Source: Armillaria gallica (taxonomy: Eukaryota; Basidiomycota; Agaricomycetes; Agaricales; Physalacriaceae). Taken from it: a DNA stretch of 64,000 bases. The stretch spans positions 1,674,001-1,738,000 of the forward strand of contig JBANDB010000003.1 in the NCBI GenBank assembly GCA_037576215.1. Reading direction: 5' to 3'. The translations under genes and the position numbers were made by a program. Below the pieces are notes generated by a model, which did no database searches, was not told where the DNA came from, and saw only the letters and a program-made list of their open reading frames with translations. Position 1 is the stretch's first letter. The number at the start of each line of letters is the position of its first letter. Shown one piece after another: positions 23,011 to 35,290 of the stretch.

Positions 23011-23061
23011 AAGATGTAGTCCTAGAATGAATTAGTTATATTACTTTAACGTAATTACAAT

Positions 23062-23160
23062 CCGACCTTAGCTCAGTTGGAAGAGCGCGAGACTGTAACG
23101 GATGAAAAAATGATTACGTAATCATATCTTGAGGTCGCCTGTTCGAACCAGGCAGGTCGG
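23062..23160 (+). tRNA. tRNA-Tyr (GTA) with intron
   Basis: The acceptor stem CCGACCT pairs with AGGTCGG over seven base pairs, and the discriminator base is A at 23161. The D arm is GCTC-AGTTGGAA-GAGC. The anticodon stem CGAGA/TCTTG (one G-U pair) closes a loop with anticodon GTA at 23095-23097. The T arm is GCCTG-TTCGAAC-CAGGC. The extra sequence between position 37 and the 3' anticodon strand, about 23099-23125 (27 nt), is an intron at the canonical site, as expected because eukaryotic tRNA-Tyr genes nearly always have one. Confidence 0.95.
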
Positions 23161-23398
23161 AGTTTTTGGTTCCATGAACATTCATTTGGCTTGTACAGGT
23201 AACAGCGGACGACCAGATGAAAGGTAGAGATGGGGACGGAAGAGATTCAAGGTTCGATCATTCGATCGTAGTTTTGACAAGTGATCGGCCGTTTCAATCA
23301 CTGGTGAGACATTCTAAACATGACACTCGCATTGTAGATGATATCAATGTATGAGGTCGGTATCAAACGTTGTGATACAGAGTAATACCCAATATGCA

Positions 23399-24489
23399 TC
23401 AGAAAATATAGGCAACGGTGAGGAGAGTGAACCACCATCCGCGATATAGAACCTGCCATCCCTCTTCATCCCAGATTCGTGTTGCACAATCTACCACTCC
23501 AGTATAAGGGACCTCAACTTGTTCATCCCTTAGCTTAACCACCGTCTCCCCTACCAGAGAACTTTCTTCGGCTTCTCCCATGACACAACTCCCTTGTACC
23601 GCCAAACGCGTGGCGATCATATCCAGAGGTGTGACTAGGATCGCGAAAACAATTGCCACTATGTAGTACAGAGCCAGGGGCAGGTTGCTGATGGGATACA
23701 CCAATTGATTTGCCCAAGTGAACAAGAGGCTTCTGATGGGTCCGGATACGACGGCGCTGGCGACCGTAATAATCGCCGTTGCTGAAAGGAGACCGGAGGG
23801 AAACAACGTCGGAACGAGCAAAGCGTTCCAAGACTGTATGGGGTGGAGAATACTCAATTCATAGGGCATGATCATGGAGCTATTGCAGGATATTAGCACG
23901 GCATTTTCAGCAAGCGAAATACATACCGATGAACGATGACTCTATACGGAACGCTGAGTATGATAGATAATAAAATGGTTATTGCAGTTCCGACGATGCC
24001 AAGCGGAGGAATACGAGGAACACCTCGCCAAACAAAAGGTTGATATTTTATGAACAACGCCACTCCAATGCAGATGCAGAGAAAGCTGAAAAATAGAAGT
24101 GCTAAAAATTCGTGGTCAACAACGTACTCGAGTGCTCGAAACCATGCCTACCGTATCCCTTGAAGAACCCTTTCCAACCCTAATGCACTTATGATCAAAA
24201 GGTGCAGGAGACGGAAGCGACAGTTCTGTACCTCAATTCGGTATACCCGCCTCGCCATACCCAGGTACGTGTATGAGAAGAAGCCTGCATAATAATCAGA
24301 CCAGAAAATTTAGACCTAAAAAACAGTTTCCGGACCTGTTGGTGCAGCATTTTCTTCGTCAAGTGCGATTCGACTCTTGGGAGTATAATTCGCTCTAAAT
24401 CGTACAAGAGTGCCAGTGAAGGGTACAGTGACAGCCAGCGAAATGGCAAGAGCAGGTAAAAGTAGAAGTACAGCGAGAGCAGTCGCCAT
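23399..24489 (-). CDS. Mitochondrial carrier (SLC25) family protein with degenerate signatures
   Basis: A membrane protein with three carrier-like repeats. The start at 24489 gives MATALAVLLLLPALAISLAV; a longer reading upstream lacks an ATG. Segments in order: VTVPFTGTLVRFRANYTPKS, YLGMARRVYRIEGWKGFFKG, VPYRVIVHRSSMIMPYEL, and VTPLDMIATRLAVQG. The last exon has VPYTGVVDCATRIWDEEGW and LYRGWWFTL, the classical carrier end-of-repeat pattern. Only the third repeat keeps the P-x-D-x-x-x motif; repeats one and two have P-F-T and P-Y-R, so the charged gate is incomplete. This resembles divergent, often outer-membrane, family members more than standard metabolite exchangers. The substrate is unknown. 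Introns at 23900-24300 splice in phase. The stop is 23399. Confidence 0.8.
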
Positions 24490-24713
24490 TGTGACACTTG
24501 AGCTTGCGTCAGTCGTAGTGGTTTTGAACAAAAAAGAGACGGGAAGGAAACGGTAGCCCTTACGACCAGCATAGCCATGGAGCGTCTATTTGGTGGGAAT
24601 TTACTGTTAGCAATCGCTGCTGAAACAGGCCAAGAGATCACTCAGCACGTCGGCTACATTTATAATACCGGTTGCACTGCATGAACATGTACATGTACTT
24701 ATAACAAAAGTTG

Positions 24714-26917
<2,204 letters not shown>

Positions 26918-28847
26918 TGTGCGCAGAGAGGCCTGAAGCTGATGAGTTCGCCGTTTATTTCCTGACAAGACGCAGCCAAAACAGCCTGAGAAGTCTGTAC
27001 TTATATCTGACTCGGACTGATAATAATCAGACGCTGAAGGCGCTTCGATGAGTTATTTATTCTCAACTGAGTGCCAAATAGGTACAGGGGAAAGGAGGAA
27101 GCCAGGGCACGTACCAAAACTAAATCCTTGGCATATTAAACGCATATCGATGAACGTGTACTGCGAATGCTTTACTTGGAATATCTTCTCTTGAGACGCG
27201 TGATGCAGCAGAGTGTCAGGCTGTATCGACTGATGGAGAAGCCTTACGGGGCAATCACTCCCGACCAACTGATGTATGCTACGCTGAATATAGCACCGGA
27301 TTGACCGCACGCATGCGAATCTTCTTTCATTCGGCCTCAACCAGCACCACGGACAGTCAATATTTAAGTTCTCCTCTCCTCCCTGCGAATTAATTTAATT
27401 AATTTACATTAATTAATTCTACCTCCCACGAAATCCCACACCTATAAATCAACTGCCCCACGGACGGGTAGATATGCGCATTGCCACCGAAAGAATGACG
27501 TGTCACACACGGGCATGTACTTTGCCGGTTGAAAGCATCGGCGTTAACATTGAGGATGGAATTCGACTTGGTCCTGCAAGCGATCTACATGTAGAATGGC
27601 AGTTGCGCAGCTACAACAGCCCCTGGGGCTATCATGATGATCAGATGATCATTCAGAGCAGCGCGCTTGGAAGGATCATTGTATTGTACCTCATTAATCA
27701 CTCTCACAGATGCCAAAATAAATTTGGAAGATAGTCAGCATGTGTTTGACGAACAACACGCCAGTCACTCACGAGACATCGTGGTATATGATACCTAAAG
27801 GTTTCGACTGTCAATTCGCCCAACCGGAGCGATGGAGTAGATTTTCGTTGGACCACGAGGAGCTAAAAGCATCATGGAATCAACTGTCTGATAAATTGAG
27901 CGACACGCGACCTACCTCAAGCCCCGTAGTCCGTATCTATGCATTTTCATACCTGCTCAGACAGGCATATTGAGTGTCGAAGGACAAGTCACCACTTGAA
28001 GAGGAGTAAATGATATTGAGGAAATCGATAGCAAGCAGACTCTTAGAGCCAGACGATGACCCAAAGGTTTTATCCTCATGGGCGAACGCAGGGATATATT
28101 GAGAAGATACAATTCGAGAAGTTCGTCCAAGATAGATAACAGTTGTGATAGAAGGCGGAAAAGGCAAGTAGTTGCCAGCTATTTATTCCTTATGTCCTCA
28201 TCAGTATTCCTAAGGTGCACTAACGTTAAACTTGGCCTGAACTGGAAAATGTTTCACGAGCCATACCTTCATTCTGGTTCTGCGAAAGGACCAGGCATCG
28301 CAGCTGTCCCATTCCCCCCCAAGAGTTGCGAAGGTAAACGACAGAAAGCCTGAAGTGCGGAACAAACCAATATTCCGCAGTATCGCAGTTGGCCTACCAA
28401 TTACCGATGAGCTCCTGCCACCAAATGTAAACAGGCAATTGTAAGGAATCCTCAGACAGCCCTAGTGCAATAACACTGCCCAGAGTATCGAAGAGAATAT
28501 TTGCGGAGATGATGGTGGTAGAGAAGAGCCTGAGAGTTTGTTTGGTATCTGTTTGGTCCATTCTGACGCGCACGTGTTGACTTATAAATATCTTGTGAAC
28601 CGCGCGAAGGCAAACCTTCTGTGCATCTGTTTGTACCTGGGCAGATTAGGCGGGTGCCATTCGATGTTGGCAATTTCGTCCGTGAGGCTCAAGCCTAGCA
28701 GATCTCGGTATGATTGTTGGGTACAAGAGTCATTGAAACACGTCAAAAGATCACACAGATAACATCTTTTGTCCACGGCTTTCAATGCCTAGTCTTTGTC
28801 AGATTGTGTGATTGAAAATTTCTAGCCGTACAATGGACGTATCACTA
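26918..28847. other. Intergenic part of duplicated unit, no clear gene
   Basis: Between esterase copies 1 and 2. It has an AT-rich TTAATTAA-type tract at 27390-27416, a rightward TATAAAT at 27446-27452, and the duplicated block at 27739-27785, which reads as a minus-strand exon end followed by a GTGAGT donor. Minus-strand frames at 27937-28167 and 28582-28785 look mildly protein-like (SLTDEIANIEWHPPNLPR) but match no family I know. A decayed gene is possible. Confidence 0.4.
27001..27006 (-). promoter_or_regulatory. TATA-like element of carboxylesterase copy 1
   Basis: On the minus strand AGATATAAGTACAGACTTC stands about 85 bp upstream of the start. The corresponding element in copy 2 (GTTATAAGCACGGACTTC, about 31151-31157) is in the same context, so the promoters are also homologous. 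Confidence 0.5.
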
Positions 28848-31052
28848 TCAACGGCGATGACGGAAGGTAGCACCTTGAGAAATGATGAAATCGATTTTCT
28901 CTTTGTGGTAATCATCAGGAATGGCGGTCAAATTATCGCCTTTTAGTTGCAATAGCATCTGTGGGAATAGTTTTAGCACAGCCCGACTATATGACGTGAA
29001 AGAAATAGATACCTGTTGATTCGGTGTGTACTGGGGCCACAGGGGGCCTAAGAGATGACAGTCAGAATTGATAAAGCAGTGCTAGGCAGAGACGACGTAC
29101 GCTCTGAGCCAAGACCATCGTTAGGGTCCAAACTCGTTGCAAAAGACACCCAGTAGTCAATCATCGCTACGCTCAACGCATTCGCTGAAGGCGGTTGATT
29201 TAGAGCTCTCACACTGCCGTACACAAATGGAATGTCAGTGCTATGAGCAACTGTATGGGAAAATCAACGTCAGCTTTGGCATTGCAATAGCGAAACAAGA
29301 CGAACCTCCTAGGTAGGGCGGGACAACTGAAAGAGGCTCTGTGAAGCGATATCCAAAGGCTTTGACACCAGCATTCGTAGTGGTTTGAATCCAATTCCGT
29401 CTTTGGGAGTCAAAAGTTAAATCACCGGCTGGTACGAGATCCGTTAAACAAGGAAAAGACGGTCAACGAAAAAAACGGACTTATAGCGGCGCATTTCTTA
29501 TAGAGAGGCGCTAAACCAAATGTCTGATCACCCGTATTGTATGGAGAACCAGCAGCGGGATCATCAGGGTACAACGCCAATAGTTCATCCATAATTTGAG
29601 GGGGAACCGCTGGTGGGGAGAAATTGGCGCTTAAGACCTCTCGGAGCAATACGTTGGTGTAGTTCAACTGAGGAGGGCAGAACACAGTTCCTGGACATAT
29701 GTCAACTTTGCATAGGAACGATGACTACAAAGGTCATACCTTCGTCCAAGTTTGTACCGGCGATGAAAGGCAATCGGGCGAATTGGCCTCGGGGAGGTAA
29801 CTCAGAAGGCAAAGCCGGGAAAAGACCATGGGGGCCATCGAGCGTAGGATCAAAAGGAAATTGTTCATCTGCTTCTGCAAAGGCCTGAAGCAACCCTTCA
29901 AGGACATCTGAAGAATTCTGAAGTTGTAAGCAGTCCACCGTAAATGGCGTCCCAACGAAGGAGTTGCAGACCGGTACGCCTTCGACAAAGTTGGTCCAGG
30001 AGTCTTCACGACGTTTAGCATCGAATGTGAGGGATGTGGACGCTGACCCAGACTCAAATATCTGCAAGTGGAATGTGAGTGAGTCCGAATTTCATTTCGA
30101 TAAAACGTACCGCCGCTCTGGCATATTTGGATATGTATGGGTGTAGAAAGAGAATGGATGCCATGATGGAACCTGCGCTCTCCGCAAAAATCGTCACCTA
30201 TCATAGCAAGTACTGTTAATTCGGTGGTGTATATTTGTACCATTTTAGCATACCTTGTCTTTGTCCCCGCCCATTGCGCCAATATTAATTTGAACCCACT
30301 CCAATGCTGCAAGCTGGTCCTTAATGGCAAGATTCAGTATGCCTCGTGACGCAGCTTCCTTGCCTTGAGGGAAACCGAGAGGACCAAGACGGTAGTTGAA
30401 ATTGACATAGATAACAGGTGTTCCCTAAATTCATGGCGCATCAGCGATATGTATGAGATTTATAAATGGCATCGCTGACTCTTATAACGCTTTGAGCCAC
30501 AATAGCGCTACCGTTAAACGCGGATGAAGATCCGGTTTGGAAGCCACCTCCATGTACCCTGTAGGTGAAAACTGTCAATGAAAAGTCCCTGCCAGGGAGA
30601 ACGCAATTACCAGAATAGCACAGGCAAACGCGACTCTTCAGTCACGCCGCTTGGACGAAAAATGTTTATAATCAGACAGTCTTCCGAAATAAGGTCCCTG
30701 GACACTCCCTAAGCATCGATTAGCTACGAACGTATACGACGGCAAGACGCTTACTGGTTGGAGACAGGACAAACCAAAATCGGTTGCGTTGAAAATTTTC
30801 TCGTGAAGATATGGTTTCAATACTGGTGGCTGCAAGCGCAACGGTCCGAGGGGTGGTTCCGCATACGGTATGCCTAGTCATTCTTTGAGTGAGGGATCGC
30901 TAGGTCATATACAGTAGCATACCCCCGAAAAAGTCTTGCTTCAGTCCTGTGACATCCCGCCCTACCACTGTCGTCTTGTGGAGTTGAACTTGGGGAGAAG
31001 ACGAAGCCAGGACAGTACAAAGGGAAAGAACGTAGAAGACCGAACCTCGCAT
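28848..31052 (-). CDS. Secreted type-B carboxylesterase/lipase, tandem copy 2
   Basis: Homologue of copy 1 with the same exon plan. The start at 31052 gives [19 protein letters not shown] as signal peptide. Blocks: [47 protein letters not shown] (the usual His-Gly-Gly-Gly oxyanion loop), [15 protein letters not shown], the nucleophile elbow [10 protein letters not shown] (30171-30188), the acid in AGTNLDEGT, the His in [12 protein letters not shown], and the end GATFRHRR. The usual GESAG is AESAG: the Ser, Glu and following Gly are kept but the first Gly is Ala. All exons join in phase, and the intron that is GC-AG in copy 1 is a normal GT-AG here. It should be secreted and probably active; a change in specificity or rate is possible. 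Confidence 0.88.
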
Positions 31053-32029
31053 GGTGAACAGTGAGTTTGGAGTTGGTGAGTTGATCGTCACTTCCTTTTA
31101 GACTTGGAAGAGGGCAATCGATAATGGAGGGTCAGCTTGAGAAGTCCGTGCTTATAACAACTCTAATCAGGGGGCTGCATTCTACTCTGAGCTGAGCGCC
31201 CATTACGTTGAGAAGCACGCACTAAAATTAAAGCAGTGCTGAGTGAAACTGAACTATCCACCGAGAACACTGAGTGTTTTGCTAGTAGAGGAGCCTCGAG
31301 GCGTCCGAATCCTGAACTTCAGGCGATCATGGTCTCAGATGATAGATCCACTTCATAAGGTCGGTTTTTGGTCTTCTGTCCTTCCATCGGGGGTGTTTCG
31401 CACCGCTTCATTCTGCTTTATTTTTAGCATCGACAAAGAGTTTAGAGTTCAAATAACCGGACCGGGGGAGCCGCACTACTCGAACCAGTTACAGGAGGTC
31501 CACATATATCGTCCATGGTTGGCCTGTCATTGGGACGGGGGTCTCCGACGAACTCAGCCCTCAAGCGTTGGAAATGGTCGGAACGGCCAGGGAAAGAGAA
31601 AGCGGAAAGGAATCGTGCCGCATCATTGGGAAAGGATACTAAAATTACCCTCATACGAAACTTTCCAAGGTCTCAATCACACAGAACATTGCTCTGGTTC
31701 ATTTCGCGCACTATCAATCCGAATGCTTATCGCAAGGAAGAGATAAGTCCAACCTCAGGCCTGTTTCAGGGCTAACGTCAATCTTTTGAACCGGGTAGGG
31801 CGTTCTCTTGGCCCCAGGATCATACCCCATTCTTGGGCGTGTACTGCGACAATAATAGACCTGAAAAGAATAAGCATGGGTTTGACGGACCAAGATACGG
31901 GTCACTCACGAGGCATCCCTATCGTTGGAATCGAAGACCGGTGCTACACACGTCAAGCTTAGCCTGAGGAAAGTAATTCTCAAGTTATAGCAGCTTCATC
32001 CTGATTTAGTGGGCATGAGAGCTCGTAAA
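31053..32029. other. Intergenic part of second duplicated unit
   Basis: Upstream region of copy 2, with homology to the copy 1 promoter up to about 31200 and the duplicated block at 31871-31915. The latter reads on the minus strand as PTIGMP then a GTGAGT donor and a cttttcag acceptor 45-50 bp on, so it may be an exon boundary of a lost gene. A minus-strand frame at 31442-31654 (DPRPNDRPTMDDIC) and a plus-strand 167-codon frame overlap; I support neither as a gene. Confidence 0.4.
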
Positions 32030-32605
32030 TCCCCGCCAGTCGTGAAGGTAGATCAAGAAGAAGACCTGAAACGCCGAGGAACCTGCCGTATCACTGTGTC
32101 CTACAAGCAAACGCTGTCAATGAAAAGACTCTACGAGGGAGAAATTCGATTACCAGAATAGCACGGGCAAAGACGAAAGTTCATTCGCGCTGCTCGGACG
32201 AAAGATATTTATCGTCAAGCAGTCTTCTGACATAAGGTCAGTGGACATTCCCTGTGCCATCGGTTAGCTATGCGGCCCAAAAGAACAGCAAGACGTTAAC
32301 CGGTTGGAGATAGGACAATCCAAAACTGCTCGCGTTGAAAATTCCCGCATCGAGATGTGGTTTGAACACTGGTGGTCGCAGACGTAAAGGTCCAAGGGGT
32401 GGTTCCACGTACGGTATACCTAACCACTCCTTCAGTGATAATTCACAAGTCATAGACAAAGGCATACCTCCGAAAAAATCCAAAAACTACTTCTAGTCCA
32501 GTAATGTCCCTCCCCCATCACTGTCGACCTTTGAAGTTGAACTTGTGGAGAAGACGACACCCAAGCAACACAAAGCGAAACAACGCAGTACACCGACAGC
32601 CGCAT
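32030..32605 (-). pseudogene. Truncated, frameshifted carboxylesterase copy 3
   Basis: The start at 32605 gives MRLSVYCVVSLCVAWVSSS, the homologous signal peptide, then SSPQVQLQRSTVMG. A one-base insertion near 32513 shifts the frame before the first intron. The following exons remain recognisable: [18 protein letters not shown] and MSEDCLTINIFRPSSA to LPVLFW. After the next intron the oxyanion-loop exon is altered and homology fades near 32060. The nucleophile, acid and histidine exons are all absent. No enzyme is expected. Confidence 0.85.
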
Positions 32606-32922
32606 AGCAAAAAGAAGAGCTCGAAGCAGCCAGTTCTTGTGCTCGTTGTCAATCTGAGTCGGACTGTTAAAATAGCATTCTCAATAAACAAGGATCGGCT
32701 GCTTTTTGAGAAGTCCGGAGTCGTAAGCGAAGGTAATGATAATTCAGATGACAACAGCGTTGCGGCCTGTTCCGTGGCTAAGTGACTACCGTTTAGCCTT
32801 TAAGGATGGGGAAAAAAGAAGTTAAGGTACGCACTCAAAACTACCGTACATCCTAAGCTCCCTTCAAGAATGCTTTACTCGAGACCTTTAAAACGCCTGC
32901 AGCAGCCGCTGACTGGTGGTAA

Positions 32923-33240
32923 TCATAGCAGTCTGTAGTCCCGCCCATAGATCGCATAGTTCGGGTACCTCGATGCACCCGCCATCCCGAGCTTCCGCGT
33001 CATCTTTCTCGCAGCATCGTGGAACACGCCGTCTTCGCTCTCCGATACCCACCCCAGGTCGACCTCAGTGGGAAGGACGAGACGCTCCCGTGAGCCCGGA
33101 TACGCAGAGGACCCCGCTCCCGCATGATCAAAAAGTGTAGGAAGGAAAGGTTCAAGGGTATACGTAACATAGGCGTTGTTATCGAAGACTAATTTCTCGC
33201 CCCAGTGCTGATATGGGTTCTCAGCACTTTGAAAGTGCAG
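32923..33240 (-). pseudogene. C-terminal relic of a berberine-bridge-type FAD-linked oxidase
   Basis: One open stretch of about 105 codons ends at the stop 32923. It reads NAYVTYTLEPFLPTLFDHAG, then YPGSRERLVLPTEVDLGWVS, VFHDAARKMTRKLG and YPNYAIYGRDYRLL. These are the C-terminal substrate-side and BBE segments of fungal FAD-dependent oxidoreductases. Upstream toward 33518 there is no FAD-binding domain, no start and no joining exon, and the usual final block after the YPNYAIYG segment is cut short. I take it as a relic; a short expressed fragment cannot be ruled out. Confidence 0.65.
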
Positions 33241-33518
33241 ATTGAATCGTAGAAGGGTGTTGATGTGTGTGGGTGTTGGTGTTCAAGTTTGGACCGGCAC
33301 AATGTTTATCCGATTAGTCGCACCCAAACCGACTATTGACCGACTACAGATTTTTTTTTCACTGGAGCTTATCAGGGAGGCTCGAGTTCTCGCAGCTCAA
33401 GCTATTTTTGAAGTTCTTCACCTCTGGCGCTTCGCGTGGAACTCCCATTATTTTTCTATAGGCGCAATTATATTTTCACACGATAATCGGTTTTCTTCAT
33501 TCACGTTTGCATTTGCCT

Positions 33519-34854
33519 CTAACCCTGCGGTACGTCCACCGGCACGCCCTTCACCATAGTCTCCTTGATCGTCTCCAGTAGAATGATTGTCTTCAGAGCC
33601 TCCAAGCTGCTGCAATTGGGCTCGGCCTTGCCCTTACATACATCCACGAAATGGCGGAGCTGAAGGGTGAACGGGAGGATATCCTCAATAGCAGGCGCTG
33701 GATCGGTGGTGAAGGGATCTGTCCACCAGCCCTTGCCGTCGTCCCTGGCGTAGCGGTGCACTTTGAGCTCAGGGACGGACATCGTGCCTTTAGTACCGAA
33801 GAATGTGTATACGTGTTGGCCCTATGGTATACTCTTCATCAGCGACGTCATTAATGAGAGAAAATTAGAGACGAACAGTATATGGCATTGTAGGGTTTTC
33901 TCCGGCTATGGACACATTTATTGGGGACTCGCCTGAGGGAGGATGAAATGCACTTACTCGCTCCCTCCCAATTATGTGGTGAAGCTACGGCATCTGAGAA
34001 GATGAAAGTGCCAATCGTTCCGCTTTTGAACGTCAGGATAAAGGCACCGGTCTCTTCGACGCTGTTTTTCCTTGTTACCGGCCCTTTCTCGCAATACACC
34101 TTCACGACGTCGCCGAACAAGTAGCGCAATAAATCCATATCATGGACGAGGTTAATGAGGATAACACCTCCGCTCTTGCTCTCTCCTTTCTAGTTGGTTG
34201 GCGGTGCGAAATACTCCGGCGGCTTAAGGACAGTCCATTCTCCTTGAACAGCGAGGACTAGGGAGCGTAGTGAGGAGGAGGAAGCTGTTTGCAAGAAAGC
34301 CTTACCCTTTCCAAGCCTCCCATCGACGAGCTGTTGCTTTTCTGTGACAATGTAGGGATTAAACCGACGATGGTGTCCGACTAATACTTTGAATCCGGTT
34401 GCATTCGCCGCCGCGACTAATTCCCTACCCGAGGGTATATCTGTAGACATGGGCTGGTATTCGTTTTCGTCAAGGTCCTCTCGGAACACAGAGAAATAAT
34501 AGCCACCTTTTCAACAAGGGCGTGAACGCTTGCTTTGACGAGCTGAATTCCCAAGGGAACATGCGTGCGATTGGGAGTAGCAAGGATAGCACCGTCAACG
34601 GTGACTATGCCCGCCACCTTCGCCGCTAGCATGTCATCAACGGAGTTGAAATGAGGAACATTATGTTTCTTGGCCAACTCTACACCAGCCGGCATAGGGT
34701 CAACGATGCAGGATAGCTTGACGAGCGGTTCATCGATACAGTGTTGCGTGTGCCTAACACCAATGAGCTGCCGCCGTCAGATACTATTCGCGTAAGATGA
34801 TGGGACACGTACACCACTAGCACCAACAACGCAAATCGACGTCTGATCGGCCAT
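33519..34854 (-). CDS. Gfo/Idh/MocA-family NAD(P)-dependent oxidoreductase
   Basis: A dehydrogenase of the glucose-fructose oxidoreductase / inositol dehydrogenase family, acting on sugars, polyols or their derivatives. The start at 34854 gives MADQTSICVVGASG, then an intron, then LIGVRHTQHCIDEPLVKLSC and IVDPMPAGVELAKK: the Rossmann fold with its Gly-rich turn. Further on are ILATPNRTHVPLGIQLVKA, the catalytic-region EKP (EK|PMSTD across an intron), VLVGHHRRFNPYI, and the C-terminal GGVILINLVHDMDLLRYLFG and TFKSGTIGTFIFSDAV. It ends VPVDVPQG. No signal peptide, so it should be cytosolic. All introns join in phase. The substrate cannot be told from sequence. It follows the esterase array and BBE relic on the same strand, but a functional link is not shown. 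Confidence 0.88.
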
Positions 34855-35290
34855 CGTCGAAAAGTGAAGAGTGCGGGGCCCCACACGGCTTTTCAAAGAA
34901 CCCCAGTCAAGAGCGGAGGAAAGTAATGGCGCTGTCGGAAAAACTATTCAAGACAGAAGATAGGATTTCACTCCCTTTAACGTTTGTATTTACTTGAATC
35001 CGGTCAGTTGCCCAGGAGACTAAACAAATGCGTCCAACCTCATTTCAGAATGATTGCTCAACTACAGATCATGTAAAAGAATCTTGATCAGACAAAATTC
35101 CGGATCTGCGGCCCGGCCATTGTACCTAACTCGGCAACTCGGCGAAGTCGTGCTATGTCCTGTCAAGCAGGAGTTGCTTGACTACGTTCATACTACGCAT
35201 CGAAAGCAAAAGAAAAATCCAATTCGACCGGGAGCCAGGCGGAATAACATGACGCTATAAAGAGATACTTGATCACATTCGTCCCTGTGA
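34855..35290. other. Intergenic spacer
   Basis: Promoter side of the Gfo/Idh/MocA gene and 3' side of the next minus-strand gene. No gene or clear motif is seen. Confidence 0.5.

Noticed and set aside
24490..24531. Longer N-terminus for the carrier protein
   Set aside because: The extended frame begins with TTG; the first ATG is 24489 and gives a normal membrane-protein start.
31243..31746. 167-codon plus-strand frame, and a minus-strand frame with NDRPTMDDIC that recalls a kinase tail
   Set aside because: The kinase-like motif stands alone with no catalytic loop or DFG nearby. The plus-strand frame has no promoter, introns or family signal.
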